From CAVYGN01 sp963796325 (GTDB taxonomy: Bacteria; Spirochaetota; Brevinematia; Brevinematales; JAOACQ01): a DNA stretch of 64,000 bases. This document shows positions 27,081 to 34,552 of the stretch, one piece after another (the first letter of the stretch is position 1; each line of letters begins with the position of its first letter). Where the stretch lies: assembly GCA_963796325.1 (NCBI GenBank), contig CAWCLF010000003.1, forward strand, positions 1-64,000. The letters run 5' to 3'. The notes below the pieces were generated by a model. It saw only the letters and a program-made list of their open reading frames with translations, made no database searches and had not been told where the DNA came from. The translations under genes were made by a program, and so were the position numbers.

Positions 27081-27896
27081 TTATTTCCTTTTAACCAAGG
27101 TTATTACAATCACCCGGTAATTTTTAAAAAGTTCAAGGCTTTTTGCTTCAGACCCGCCGGGATCCCTGGCCAGCATACCGGCGTTCCGGATAATATTGCC
27201 GAGGTTCATTTTTTTATCGGACATTACAAAAAAGAAGCGTTCGAATTCCGGAGCATTATCAAGTTCAAAAGATTCCGGCAGCAGCTCCCTCCTGCCCTGT
27301 ACAAGCGGTGCATCGCTTCGGACATTTAAAGGGAAATGCCAGGTAAGGTTTCCGCTTCCGTCAATGGAAAATATTGCTCCGTATTTTTGCTTCCCCGCAG
27401 TATACCCAAGCTGGAGAAGGTCGCCGTACCGCGCTTTATCGCCGTTTTTTAAGAGTTCTCCGCCGGATGCGGTTTTCCTGTATATAAGGAGGGAAGATTC
27501 CCCCTTCATACGGGTATCGTTTCCTTTACCCGTATAAAGGATAACCGACGGAATTATTACCGCCGCCAGGACGGCGATTGAAAGGGCAGCCATGAGAAAT
27601 TTATAGCGCCTGAAAATGCCGGCTTTTTGGACTCTTCCCCCCTGTGATTCCAGGGCTTTGCGTTTTTCAGGAGAATATACCTCCGAGAGATCCAGGCGGT
27701 GTTTGATCCTCTCCGCCATATCTTCCGGCTTGTAACGGCTCAATATTTCCTCATTCGATTTCTTTAGCATATCCAGCCGTTCGGAAAGTGAAGCGTCCGT
27801 TTTCAATAAAGAAGTGATTTTATCAAATTCCCTTTCAGGCAATTCGCCGAGCATGTACCTTTCAAGTTTTAGGTCGGATATCTTAATATTTTTCAT
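27081..27896 (-). CDS. Transmembrane anti-sigma factor with DUF4384/ActD-like ectodomain
   Basis: The 271-residue protein has a cytoplasmic N-terminal region (1-95) with the zinc-less anti-sigma helix pattern LERYMLGELPEREFDKITSLL and a helical continuation, one membrane helix (about 100-122), and an exported C-terminal part. The outside part contains LLKNGDKARYGDLLQLGY, GAIFSIDGSGNLTWHFP and ERFFFVMSDKKMNL, the pattern of ActD/DUF4384-type domains that often accompany ECF sigma genes. It overlaps the sigma gene by four bases (ATGA) and is followed two bases later by the caspase gene. Binding and release of the sigma factor are inferred from position and topology. Confidence 0.75.
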   Translation of the reverse strand: MKNIKISDLKLERYMLGELPEREFDKITSLLKTDASLSERLDMLKKSNEEILSRYKPEDMAERIKHRLDLSEVYSPEKRKALESQGGRVQKAGIFRRYKFLMAALSIAVLAAVIIPSVILYTGKGNDTRMKGESSLLIYRKTASGGELLKNGDKARYGDLLQLGYTAGKQKYGAIFSIDGSGNLTWHFPLNVRSDAPLVQGRRELLPESFELDNAPEFERFFFVMSDKKMNLGNIIRNAGMLARDPGGSEAKSLELFKNYRVIVITLVKRK

Positions 27897-28381
27897 AACA
27901 ATTTCTCCTGCAGAATATCTGCCTTTTTCCTTAGCATTCTCAGGCGTTTACGAACGCCTGAAACGGAAAGGCCCGTTTCTTTGGCGGTTTCTTCGAGCGT
28001 CAGACCGTCTATGTAGCGGTATACGGCAATAGCCCTTGTCGATGCCTTCTCGCCGTTAAAAAGTTCGTTCAGGATATCGCCGCCGATTATCCCGGAAAAA
28101 GGGTCGCCGGCCGATGCAATGGAATTCAAAATTTCCTCATCGCGGGATTCCGGCATTTTTTTATTGTCCCTTATAATGTTAAGACAGACATTTGTCGCCA
28201 TTTTGTATAAAAGGCTCGACGGGTAATCCCCTTTGAGCCTGTCAAGATTCCGCAGCACAAGCACAAAAACATCCTGCATTGCGTCAAGCGCCCTTTCCTC
28301 GTCTTTGAGAAGCCACCTGCATCTGCGGAACACCATCGGGCCGTACTTTTTATAATATTCCTCGACGTCGGTTTTCTGCAT
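27893..28381 (-). CDS. ECF RNA polymerase sigma factor (sigma-70 family group IV)
   Basis: The 162-residue protein carries sigma region 2 at about 10-75 (EEYYKKYGPMVFRRCRWLLKDEERALDAMQDVFVLVLRNL..., containing the DAMQDVF core-binding motif) and region 4 at about 115-160 (VYRYIDGLTLEETAKETGLSVSGVRKRLRMLRKKA, a helix-turn-helix). There is no region 3 or 1.1, as usual for ECF factors. It is the first gene of a three-gene unit with a membrane anti-sigma and an exported caspase, and a candidate self-promoter precedes it. Confidence 0.9.
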   Translation of the reverse strand: MQKTDVEEYYKKYGPMVFRRCRWLLKDEERALDAMQDVFVLVLRNLDRLKGDYPSSLLYKMATNVCLNIIRDNKKMPESRDEEILNSIASAGDPFSGIIGGDILNELFNGEKASTRAIAVYRYIDGLTLEETAKETGLSVSGVRKRLRMLRKKADILQEKLL

Positions 28382-28402
28382 CCAAACCTCTTGTTTATAT
28401 TA

Positions 28403-28430
28403 TAAACACCGGGACTTCAAAATGTGTCAC
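28403..28430 (-). promoter_or_regulatory. Candidate autoregulatory ECF promoter of the sigma operon
   Basis: On the minus strand GTGACAC (28430-28424) and GTGTTTA (28409-28403) form a pair closely matched in front of the barrel gene at 24905. The implied leader is very short, about 15 bases, with an AAGAGG site. A TATAAT overlaps the -10 block, but the nearest -35-like hexamer is wrongly spaced. Confidence 0.5.
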
Positions 28431-28582
28431 TTTTTCTTAAAAAATAATTGTATATGTTCAGTTAGTTATACAGTATAACACATTTTTTACGTCAATGATG
28501 AAGAAAACAGTTATCTATAAAACAAGGCAGCACATGAAATCCGCCGCTAAAATGGAGAAATGCAGAAGTACGGATTATAATT

Positions 28583-28634
28583 AAGGGCAGTAATCTAAAA
28601 ACCGACATTAGGAGGTTTTTAGATTACTGCCCTT
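28583..28634. repeat. Perfect 21-bp inverted repeat with a 10-base loop
   Basis: The left arm (28583-28603, beginning AAGGGCAGTAATC) and the right arm (28614-28634) are exact reverse complements around GACATTAGGA. No T run follows, so it is not a simple terminator; it looks like a small palindromic element. Confidence 0.85.
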
Positions 28635-28695
28635 TATGGGCATTCCTAATCCCCAAAAGGAGTTATTTTTTTATAGATTCCTTAATATTGAGTTT

Positions 28696-28710
28696 TTGGA
28701 ACTGCCCTTA
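28696..28710 (+). repeat. Copy of the short dispersed repeat TTGGAAxTGCCC
   Basis: TTGGAACTGCCCTTA resembles copies at 31065-31080, 38621-38640 and 56002-56016. At the first two of those a hairpin lies close by. Confidence 0.4.
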
Positions 28711-28789
28711 ACTTGTATGCCGCGACCGGCATTGCCGAATCGGTACCGGGAATTATTCTTATGGGAAAGGATAAAAGGGGGAAATAAAA

Positions 28790-28981
28790 ATGGCGCGCCG
28801 GCTTATAATAAAATTAAATTATATACTGGTTATATCTGTAAGTTTATTTCTTTTAACTCAATGCGGTTTACCCGATAAACAATCCGGCGAAAAGACATAT
28901 TTTGAAAACCTGAAGAAAAGGCCTGAAAGGATCCTATCGAATTTCAATTTCAATGGAAAGAATAAGGGATGCAAGCGCTAG
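28790..28981 (+). CDS. Very small lipoprotein, unknown function
   Basis: The 63-residue product has a positively charged start, a hydrophobic stretch (about 8-24), and a cysteine C26 in LLTQCGLP. That is a lipobox-like site, though Q before the cysteine is unusual. The remaining 37 residues are polar and basic. A strong purine-rich site (AAGGGGG) precedes the ATG. Its stop overlaps the convergent frame at 28978. Tiny lipoproteins of this shape resemble entericidin-type or other small envelope peptides, but no family is assigned. Confidence 0.5.
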   Translation: MARRLIIKLNYILVISVSLFLLTQCGLPDKQSGEKTYFENLKKRPERILSNFNFNGKNKGCKR

Positions 28982-29118
28982 GCTTTTTCATATTTCGACC
29001 AATATCGCCCGAATATCTCTTTTGCGAATCCGTTATCCGTAAGGCCGGCCTTATCTTCCGCGCAGTATTTTACGAACAGCGCGCACGCCGGTTTTAACCA
29101 TGCTTTAATGCTCCAAAG
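28978..29118 (-). pseudogene. Short orphan coding remnant
   Basis: A 46-codon frame on the minus strand ends at a TAG shared with the lipoprotein stop region. Its translation includes KPACALFVKYCAEDKAGLT and FAKEIFGRYWSK, with charged, amphipathic helices that look like real protein rather than chance. No start codon and no upstream continuation are found: the frame is blocked by a TAG just upstream. It may be the end of a decayed gene. The family is not recognised. Confidence 0.3.
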
Positions 29119-29421
29119 CTAACATTCGTCGGATTTGGCGTGCGGAGAGCCTCTTACCCCCGCCTTATGCCGGGCCGTAGAGCCGCAGGCGAAAAACAGC
29201 GGTAAACAAGCGGACTGTCCGAGTCCCTATTATGTTTTAAATAAAGGAATTTAAATAAAAAAAAGAAAATTGATAGAATAATATTCCATAATCGGGGCGA
29301 GTTCCGCTTGTAGCTGTTTTGAGCCGTTGCGGCTCAAGAATCCGGCGTACAGCGGGGACGGCTTTTCTTTCCGTCCGCTTTCTTTTGGCCGGTCAAAAGA
29401 AAGCGGACAAGGCCCCTATGC
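29119..29421. other. GC-rich non-coding stretch with hairpins
   Basis: No coding frame is supported. Two hairpins are exact: TTGAGCCG/CGGCTCAA at 29319-29337, and 15-bp arms GTCCGCTTTCTTTTG / CAAAAGAAAGCGGAC at 29373-29408 with loop GCCGGT. The left part (about 29140-29210) is GC-rich and differs in composition from its neighbours, as in remnants of mobile elements. Confidence 0.5.
29373..29408. repeat. 15-bp perfect inverted repeat
   Basis: The arms 29373-29387 and 29394-29408 are exact reverse complements around a six-base loop. It stands just after the end of the minus-strand acyltransferase gene and may terminate that transcript, although no T run is seen after either arm. Confidence 0.7.
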
Positions 29422-30378
29422 TCAATAGGGATCCCACTCGCAATCCGCGAAGTCCTCAGGCTTGGTCCTTTCCCAGCGTCCATGGAAAAGGGAAAACCAC
29501 TGGTCCGGGTACTTTCTGATGTATTCCTCGTACCTTGAGTTTATCCATGTCATAATAGTTTCGCTGTCTTTACGCATATCTCCCGTCTTTGGGAAGGAAA
29601 CAGGCTCGCCGTATTTTAAAAGATACCTGCCGTCGGGAAGTCTTACGCTATATGCCATCATGATAGGAGCGCCGTATTGAATATGAAATCTTGCCGGGCC
29701 GTCCGCCGTTGCGGAGCTGACGCCGAAAAACGGGACAAAGAGGGGCTTGAAGTAATATGTCTGGTCTGTCACGAAAGCCACGATGCCGCCTTTTTTCAAA
29801 AAGGAAATGATCTTCTTAATATCCCCGACCTCGTTGTAAAAATTTTTCAATTTGGTATATTTTTCCCTTCTGTTCCTGATCCATGCGTCCGTGAAAGGGT
29901 TGAATTGCCTGTTGATTATTACAGCGCCGTTATGGCCTAAAAGGGCGGGTACTCCGCCGAGGTAATCCCAGTTGCCCATGTGCAGAGTAACGACTATCAG
30001 ACCCTTGCCCTGGGAGAGGCCCTTGGCGATGTTGTCGTAGCCTTCCGTTACGGCGAATTTTTTATAACTTTTAGCGTTTAACTGGTTGAGCTTTATAAAA
30101 TCAATGCCCATGTACACCATGTATCCGAATGCGCGCCTTGCCATCGATAATTTTTCCGCCTCTCCCGGAGGATTGTCCCTGAAAATTATATCGAGGCTTT
30201 TTAAAGCCAGGGATTTCAGATTCCGCGAAAATATGAAAACAAGCCCTGCAACCCTTTCTCCTATAAAATAAGCGATCGGGCGCGGCAGCAAGCTTAAAAG
30301 AAATGCAAGCGGGACGACAAAAACATACTCGAGAATATAAAGGAAATACTGGAATGTGCTTATTTTACGCCTGGCCAA
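29422..30378 (-). CDS. LpxL/HtrB-family lipid A acyltransferase
   Basis: The 318-residue protein fits the late acyltransferases that add secondary acyl chains to lipid A at the inner membrane. It has an N-terminal hydrophobic segment (about 15-45), the acyltransferase HxxxxD signature as HMGNWD (133-138), VAFVTDQ, a following FFGVSSATADGPARF and the terminal PDQWFSLFHGRW typical of the family. Length 318 is normal. It is expressed from its own promoter (30420-30448), apart from the main lpx cluster near 46-49 kb. It could equally be a related lysophospholipid acyltransferase. Confidence 0.85.
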   Translation of the reverse strand: MARRKISTFQYFLYILEYVFVVPLAFLLSLLPRPIAYFIGERVAGLVFIFSRNLKSLALKSLDIIFRDNPPGEAEKLSMARRAFGYMVYMGIDFIKLNQLNAKSYKKFAVTEGYDNIAKGLSQGKGLIVVTLHMGNWDYLGGVPALLGHNGAVIINRQFNPFTDAWIRNRREKYTKLKNFYNEVGDIKKIISFLKKGGIVAFVTDQTYYFKPLFVPFFGVSSATADGPARFHIQYGAPIMMAYSVRLPDGRYLLKYGEPVSFPKTGDMRKDSETIMTWINSRYEEYIRKYPDQWFSLFHGRWERTKPEDFADCEWDPY

Positions 30379-30419
30379 AATAATACCCCTGTGATTGAAG
30401 ATGTAATAGCTTGATGATA

Positions 30420-30448
30420 ATTATAACATCGATTCCGCCGATTATCAA
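30420..30448 (-). promoter_or_regulatory. Sigma-70 promoter of the acyltransferase gene
   Basis: On the minus strand TTGATA (30448-30443) and TATAAT (30425-30420) are separated by 17 bases. Confidence 0.7.
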
Positions 30449-30489
30449 TTAGTGAAAAGGCAAGGCAATACCAATAATAACCGAAAATT

Positions 30490-30518
30490 TTGATTTATCA
30501 TTATTTTATTGTTATAAT
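30490..30518 (+). promoter_or_regulatory. Sigma-70 promoter of the GxxExxY gene (leaderless)
   Basis: TTGATT (30490-30495) and TATAAT (30513-30518) are 17 bases apart. The ATG at 30526 is only seven bases after the -10 box, so the transcript would begin at or next to the start codon, with no room for a ribosome-binding site. Confidence 0.6.
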
Positions 30519-30525
30519 ATTTACT

Positions 30526-30957
30526 ATGGAAAAAGAAAATAATCCGCAGATTGCGCAGATATACGCAGAAAAGAGAGATGAACAAACTTTCGCAATTATT
30601 GGAGCGGCTATGTCGGTACACAGTGAATTGGGATGCGGTTTTCTTGAGGCGGTTTATAAAGAAGCCCTATCAATAGAATTTTCATTAAAAAATATCACTT
30701 TTGAAATAGAAAAACAAATATTTGTTTATTATAAAGGTAAAAAAATTCAAACAACATACAGGGCTGATTTTATTTGTTATGATTCAGTCATCGTGGAATT
30801 AAAAGCTATAAATACATTGAGTGGAATTGAGGAAGCTCAGGCACTCAATTATTTAAAAGCTTCAGGAATAAAAAGGGCATTAATAATTAATTTTGGAAGA
30901 ACAAAACTTGAATACAAGCGGCTGGTTCTCAATTATAAAGGATGTAATAAAAATTAA
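30526..30957 (+). CDS. GxxExxY family protein
   Basis: The 143-residue protein shows the defining signature ELGCGFLEAVYKEAL (G-x-x-E-x-x-Y), with the strands IEKQIFVYYKGK, YRADFICYDSVIVELKA and GIKRALIINFG, as in TIGR04256 proteins, whose fold is nuclease-like and function unknown. Base composition is markedly more AT-rich than its neighbours. These genes are often mobile and single, and this one stands alone between repeats, so recent gain is likely. The start at 30526 is chosen because nothing useful precedes it (see the leaderless promoter). Confidence 0.85.
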   Translation: MEKENNPQIAQIYAEKRDEQTFAIIGAAMSVHSELGCGFLEAVYKEALSIEFSLKNITFEIEKQIFVYYKGKKIQTTYRADFICYDSVIVELKAINTLSGIEEAQALNYLKASGIKRALIINFGRTKLEYKRLVLNYKGCNKN

Positions 30958-31039
30958 CTATGCTATTAAACATTAGTATTCTAATTAACAAAAAATTATC
31001 CTATGAGCACTACATAACTGCCTTTGAAAGTGCGCATGT

Positions 31040-31080
31040 CCACACCCGTAAGGGTGTGGGGTTCTTGGAAGTGCCCATTA
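31040..31080. repeat. Hairpin plus dispersed repeat TTGGAAGTGCCC
   Basis: CCACACCC/GGGTGTGG (31040-31047 and 31052-31059) forms a hairpin with a GTAA loop, then TTGGAAGTGCCCATTA follows at 31065-31080. A short GC-rich segment with TCTGCGTGCATCTGCGGC comes after it. No coding frame is credible in the surrounding 30958-31224. Confidence 0.6.
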
Positions 31081-31224
31081 ATAGAATTAATCTGCGTGCA
31101 TCTGCGGCATCTGCGGATAAACGATCCTATCTTCGAGGATGTCTGCTTTATGTTATGGAAAAAAATCTGAAAACTTCGTAAAATGATACTTCCCCAATCT
31201 GAGGCTATCTGCATCACCTGCGGG

Positions 31225-33573
31225 TTAAAATTCAATCCTGATTCCGCCCAGAGGCATGATCGGCCAGTCCGTGACGGCAACTTTTTGAAGCTGGCCGTTA
31301 TTGACAGTATAGGCGTAAGATATGACATTATAATAATTGAGGACATTCAAGACCTCGACATATAAATATCCGCGGACATCCGGGCCCAGGACGCCTTTGA
31401 GGAAATCAAGACCCAGCGGTATTGTCAATTTAACATCGAGCCTGACATACCAGGGCGCGTACTGGCTGTCGTAAGGGCCGTTGCTAAAGTAATACTGGGT
31501 GCCGCCGTTAACCGGCGCCGAAATGTAATTGGTAACGGGGGTGTACGGTTTGCCGCTCATAGCGGTAAGCTGGAGGGATAATTTCCATTCGTCGAGGAAA
31601 TCGAAAAAAGACTGTTTTACAGGGTCCCTGTAATAAGTAAACTCGGCAAGCGCTGAAATCGTATGAGCGCTTAGAAAATCCGGGACGAACCAGGTGTCCA
31701 GCGGCGTGGTGTAGGGATTCGAGGGATTTTCAGCCGAGCGGGATGTGATTTCCTCGAGCCCGTAAACATATGTGTAAGCAAGCCATCCGGAAAACCAGTC
31801 GCCTTTCCTTGCCTTTTTCTGCAGGTATAGATCGGCCCCGTAAACATCCCTGGTGCCGCTGTTATTTATATTAAGCATGGAATCGTTTTCATCGAGGTCG
31901 TAATAATGCTTGTAAAAACCCTCCGTTTTAAAACAGTAAAGGTTGTCGGAATAGTCCATGCCTGCGATCAGGTGATATACCTTCTGGCTTTGAAGGTTTG
32001 GGTTCCCTGTATTGGAATCGACTTCTGTCATATCGAGCGGGAACTGGCTGTAACGGCCGCCCCTTGCAAAGAAATCGAGCTCTTTTGTAGCTTCCCACTT
32101 GATGCCCGCCATAGGATCGAAAATGTATTCGTTATTCAGCGAATAATACTCTTCCCTGCCTCCCAGTTCGAGTATAAACGACGGTAGAATTTCCCAGTCG
32201 TCCATGACCGATCCGCTGTAAGATACCGCGCTTATATAATTATACTTAACGTCTTTATTATAGTAATTTGTCCAGTTGCCCTGGTTGTCCAGCATATACG
32301 CGCTGTTATAGCTGTCCCCGTAAAAAGGGTCGATATAAATAATTGAGAACCCGAGCTGTATCTTGTGTCCGTTTATAGAGTTCAGGTAAAAATCTGAGTT
32401 GAGCTGGTAAAGGTATTCGTTTAAATCGATGTTGTTCGAATAAGACTGGCTCTGGCTGAACTGCTCGGTCGTGAAAACGGGCGTTGCGCCGAAAGAGATA
32501 TCGAAAGAATCTTCGGGATCGAAACGGTGCGTGTACTTTGTGCTGCCGATAAGGTTTATTATCTGGTAAACATACCTGCCGGTCAGATTCCCGGCTTTTT
32601 CAGGACCGTTGGGATCTCCGCTCATGTTCCATTTCATACCCTCCAGGGAGCCGTATGCATCGAATGTCAGGTTGTCGTTCGGAGAAATATCCCAGTCGAA
32701 TTTTAAAAGGCTGTCCCACAGGTACGGATATTCGATCCCCGCCCTCCTGTCCTCGGGTGTAAAATAGGGAGCTATAAAATCATAATAGGTCCTTCTCATA
32801 TCGAACAGCACTGTGAGGTTAGATGCCAGAGGCCCTTCGATCAGCATCTCGGCGCTGATAGCGGATAAATCGATAAATCCCTTCAGCCTGTCCTTGCTGC
32901 CGTTTCTGGTGTTCACTACCAGTATGCCGGATAGTCCCTGGCCGTAAACGGCAGGATAACCTGCGGTATAAAGATCGATGCTGTCTATAAGATAAGGATT
33001 GAACATCGAGAGATTTCCGCCCCATCGTACCGGGTTTTCAATGAAGATCCCGTCCATATAAGAGATCCATTCCGTCTGGCCGCCCCCCTGGATATACATG
33101 CTGCTGTCGAACGATGTACCGCTGGACGATACGCCCGGCATGAGCTGCAGGGTCTTGAGAGCATCGTTCATAAAAGTCTGTGTGTTGGCTTCGAGCTGTT
33201 CCGGTTTGATTGTAGTTTCGGTGGAAGCCTTGCCCCTGTTCCTTTTGGATTCCACGCTGATTTCACCCAGGGAATAAGCCGTTTGATTAAGCCTTATTGA
33301 TATTTCACGGTCTTTTCCTTTTATTTCTATGACATTGCTGTACCTGTCGTATCCGGGCAGTACCGCAAACACGGTATAATTACCGTCGGGAATATTTTTA
33401 ATAAATGCCATGCCCCTGTCGTCGGTCATAAGATTCGTTTTCAATTCTGTAAATACGAGCGACACATCTTTAAGAGGCTGCCTGTCCCCCGTGACCCTGA
33501 TCTTTAGATCGGCCGCCTGGGACGCAGTACATACTGCTACGATCAATACGGCGGTATGCAGGAAAAACTTCAT
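31225..33573 (-). CDS. TonB-dependent outer-membrane receptor
   Basis: The 782-residue protein has a signal peptide (1-20, after SQA) and a carboxypeptidase-regulatory-like beta domain (about 21-95, with ELKTNLMTDDRGMAF and IPDGNYTVFAV). A plug domain with SSSGTSFDSSMYIQGGG and YAGYPAVYGQGLSGIL follows, then a long barrel ending in the expected C-terminal phenylalanine (GGIRIEF). The CarboxypepD-like start is common in SusC-type and related receptors. Neither SusD nor a substrate gene is adjacent, so the ligand is open. It has a putative sigma-54 promoter. Confidence 0.9.
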   Translation of the reverse strand: MKFFLHTAVLIVAVCTASQAADLKIRVTGDRQPLKDVSLVFTELKTNLMTDDRGMAFIKNIPDGNYTVFAVLPGYDRYSNVIEIKGKDREISIRLNQTAYSLGEISVESKRNRGKASTETTIKPEQLEANTQTFMNDALKTLQLMPGVSSSGTSFDSSMYIQGGGQTEWISYMDGIFIENPVRWGGNLSMFNPYLIDSIDLYTAGYPAVYGQGLSGILVVNTRNGSKDRLKGFIDLSAISAEMLIEGPLASNLTVLFDMRRTYYDFIAPYFTPEDRRAGIEYPYLWDSLLKFDWDISPNDNLTFDAYGSLEGMKWNMSGDPNGPEKAGNLTGRYVYQIINLIGSTKYTHRFDPEDSFDISFGATPVFTTEQFSQSQSYSNNIDLNEYLYQLNSDFYLNSINGHKIQLGFSIIYIDPFYGDSYNSAYMLDNQGNWTNYYNKDVKYNYISAVSYSGSVMDDWEILPSFILELGGREEYYSLNNEYIFDPMAGIKWEATKELDFFARGGRYSQFPLDMTEVDSNTGNPNLQSQKVYHLIAGMDYSDNLYCFKTEGFYKHYYDLDENDSMLNINNSGTRDVYGADLYLQKKARKGDWFSGWLAYTYVYGLEEITSRSAENPSNPYTTPLDTWFVPDFLSAHTISALAEFTYYRDPVKQSFFDFLDEWKLSLQLTAMSGKPYTPVTNYISAPVNGGTQYYFSNGPYDSQYAPWYVRLDVKLTIPLGLDFLKGVLGPDVRGYLYVEVLNVLNYYNVISYAYTVNNGQLQKVAVTDWPIMPLGGIRIEF

Positions 33574-33609
33574 AATCTTAAACTCCTTTAAATTAACACC
33601 TGATTTAAA

Positions 33610-33624
33610 GCAATAATTGTGCCA
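33610..33624 (-). promoter_or_regulatory. Sigma-54 (-24/-12) promoter of the TonB receptor gene
   Basis: On the minus strand TGGCAC (33624-33619), AATTA, TTGC (33613-33610) gives the GG and GC elements exactly 12 bases apart. The predicted start of transcription is about 12 bases further, leaving a leader of about 25 bases with AAAGGAG before the ATG at 33573. No upstream activator site was identified. Confidence 0.6.
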
Positions 33625-33742
33625 ATGATACCGGCTTGCGGACGGGCTTAAAACAGGTTAAAGGGATATACTATAGTATTAATAAAATTAACAATGATAT
33701 ATCATAAATGATATACCTGAAAGCCCTTATTCATTCCAATAC

Positions 33743-33771
33743 TTGTTTTTAATCCTGTTTTATGTTAAAAT
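33743..33771 (+). promoter_or_regulatory. Sigma-70 promoter of yebC
   Basis: TTGTTT (33743-33748) and TAAAAT (33766-33771) are separated by 17 bases, with the start at 33799. Confidence 0.5.
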
Positions 33772-33798
33772 CTTTCACTCTATAAGTCGGAGGCAGTC

Positions 33799-34551
33799 AT
33801 GTCAGGTCATAATAAATGGGCGAATATCAAGCAGAGGAAAGGCTCCCAGGATGCAAAGAGGAGCAACCTCTTTTCTAAAATAGTTAAAGAAATAATTATT
33901 TCCGCAAGAGCAGGGGGCGGAAACATCGATACGAACGCCAGGCTCCGTACAGCGGTCGATAAAGCCAAAGAAGCTAATATGCCCAAAGACAATATAGAGA
34001 AGGCCATTAACAGGGGAACAGGCGAGCTGGAGGGAGTGGTTTACGAGGAATTGACATATGAAGGCTACGGTCCCGGCGGAGTGGCCGTTATAATGGACAT
34101 TACGACTGACAGCAAAAACAGGACTGCGGCTGAGATCAGGAAAATATTCTCGAAGCACAGCGGCAATCTCGGGGAAGCGGGCTGTGTTGCATGGATGTTC
34201 GATAAAAAAGGATATATTGCAGTTGACGGGGCGAAGCATTCCGAAGATGAAATTATGGAAATAGGTCTTGACCTGGGCGCCGACGACATCAAAAAAAACG
34301 GGGATGTCATAGAGGTATTTACCTCCGTCGAGAGTTATATCAAGGTGCTTGAAGGTTTGAAGAGTAAAAATATTGCCGTTATGTCCTCTGATATTGAGAG
34401 GATCCCCCAGAATACAATGAAGCTTGAAAAGGATAAATCCATATCTCTGCTTAAATTAATGGATGAACTTGAAAATCATGACGATGTCCAGAATGTAGCT
34501 ACAAATGCCGACATTGAAGACAGTGTTGTAGAGGAATTTGCCGGCTCCTGA
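33799..34551 (+). CDS. yebC: YebC/PmpR family translational/transcriptional regulator
   Basis: The 250-residue protein is highly typical, from MSGHNKWANIKQRK and NARLRTAVDKAKEANMPKDNIEKAI through YEGYGPGGVAVI and the acidic GSNGNLGE-like segment (SGNLGEAGCVAWMF). Members bind DNA or ribosome-associated RNA; some prevent ribosome stalling. It is followed by an LpxB-related gene whose start lies two bases after its stop, so the two form an operon. Normally yebC sits near ruvABC, which is not seen here. Confidence 0.95.
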   Translation: MSGHNKWANIKQRKGSQDAKRSNLFSKIVKEIIISARAGGGNIDTNARLRTAVDKAKEANMPKDNIEKAINRGTGELEGVVYEELTYEGYGPGGVAVIMDITTDSKNRTAAEIRKIFSKHSGNLGEAGCVAWMFDKKGYIAVDGAKHSEDEIMEIGLDLGADDIKKNGDVIEVFTSVESYIKVLEGLKSKNIAVMSSDIERIPQNTMKLEKDKSISLLKLMDELENHDDVQNVATNADIEDSVVEEFAGS

Positions 34552-34552
34552 C

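Larger units (their letters stand above)
28382..28789. other. Gene-poor stretch of about 400 bases, AT-rich, with a perfect hairpin
   Basis: Between the divergent sigma-operon promoter and the tiny lipoprotein gene there is no convincing coding frame. It holds the candidate ECF promoter, an AT-rich run, the 21-bp perfect inverted repeat at 28583-28634, and one copy of the short dispersed repeat TTGGAACTGCCCTTA at 28696-28710. No RNA gene could be recognised. Confidence 0.6.

Noticed and set aside
28636..28878. An 80-codon frame overlapping the small lipoprotein gene
   Set aside because: No Shine-Dalgarno, no domain, and it overlaps a better-supported frame with a lipobox and AAGGGGG site.
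28982..29260. Possible integron attC-like palindrome near GCTTTAATGCTCCAAAGC
   Set aside because: The core sites do not match GTTRRRY/RYYYAAC, and no integrase or cassette array is present.
30960..31181. 73-codon frame beside the GxxExxY gene
   Set aside because: It reads through a hairpin and dispersed repeat, and its translation looks random.
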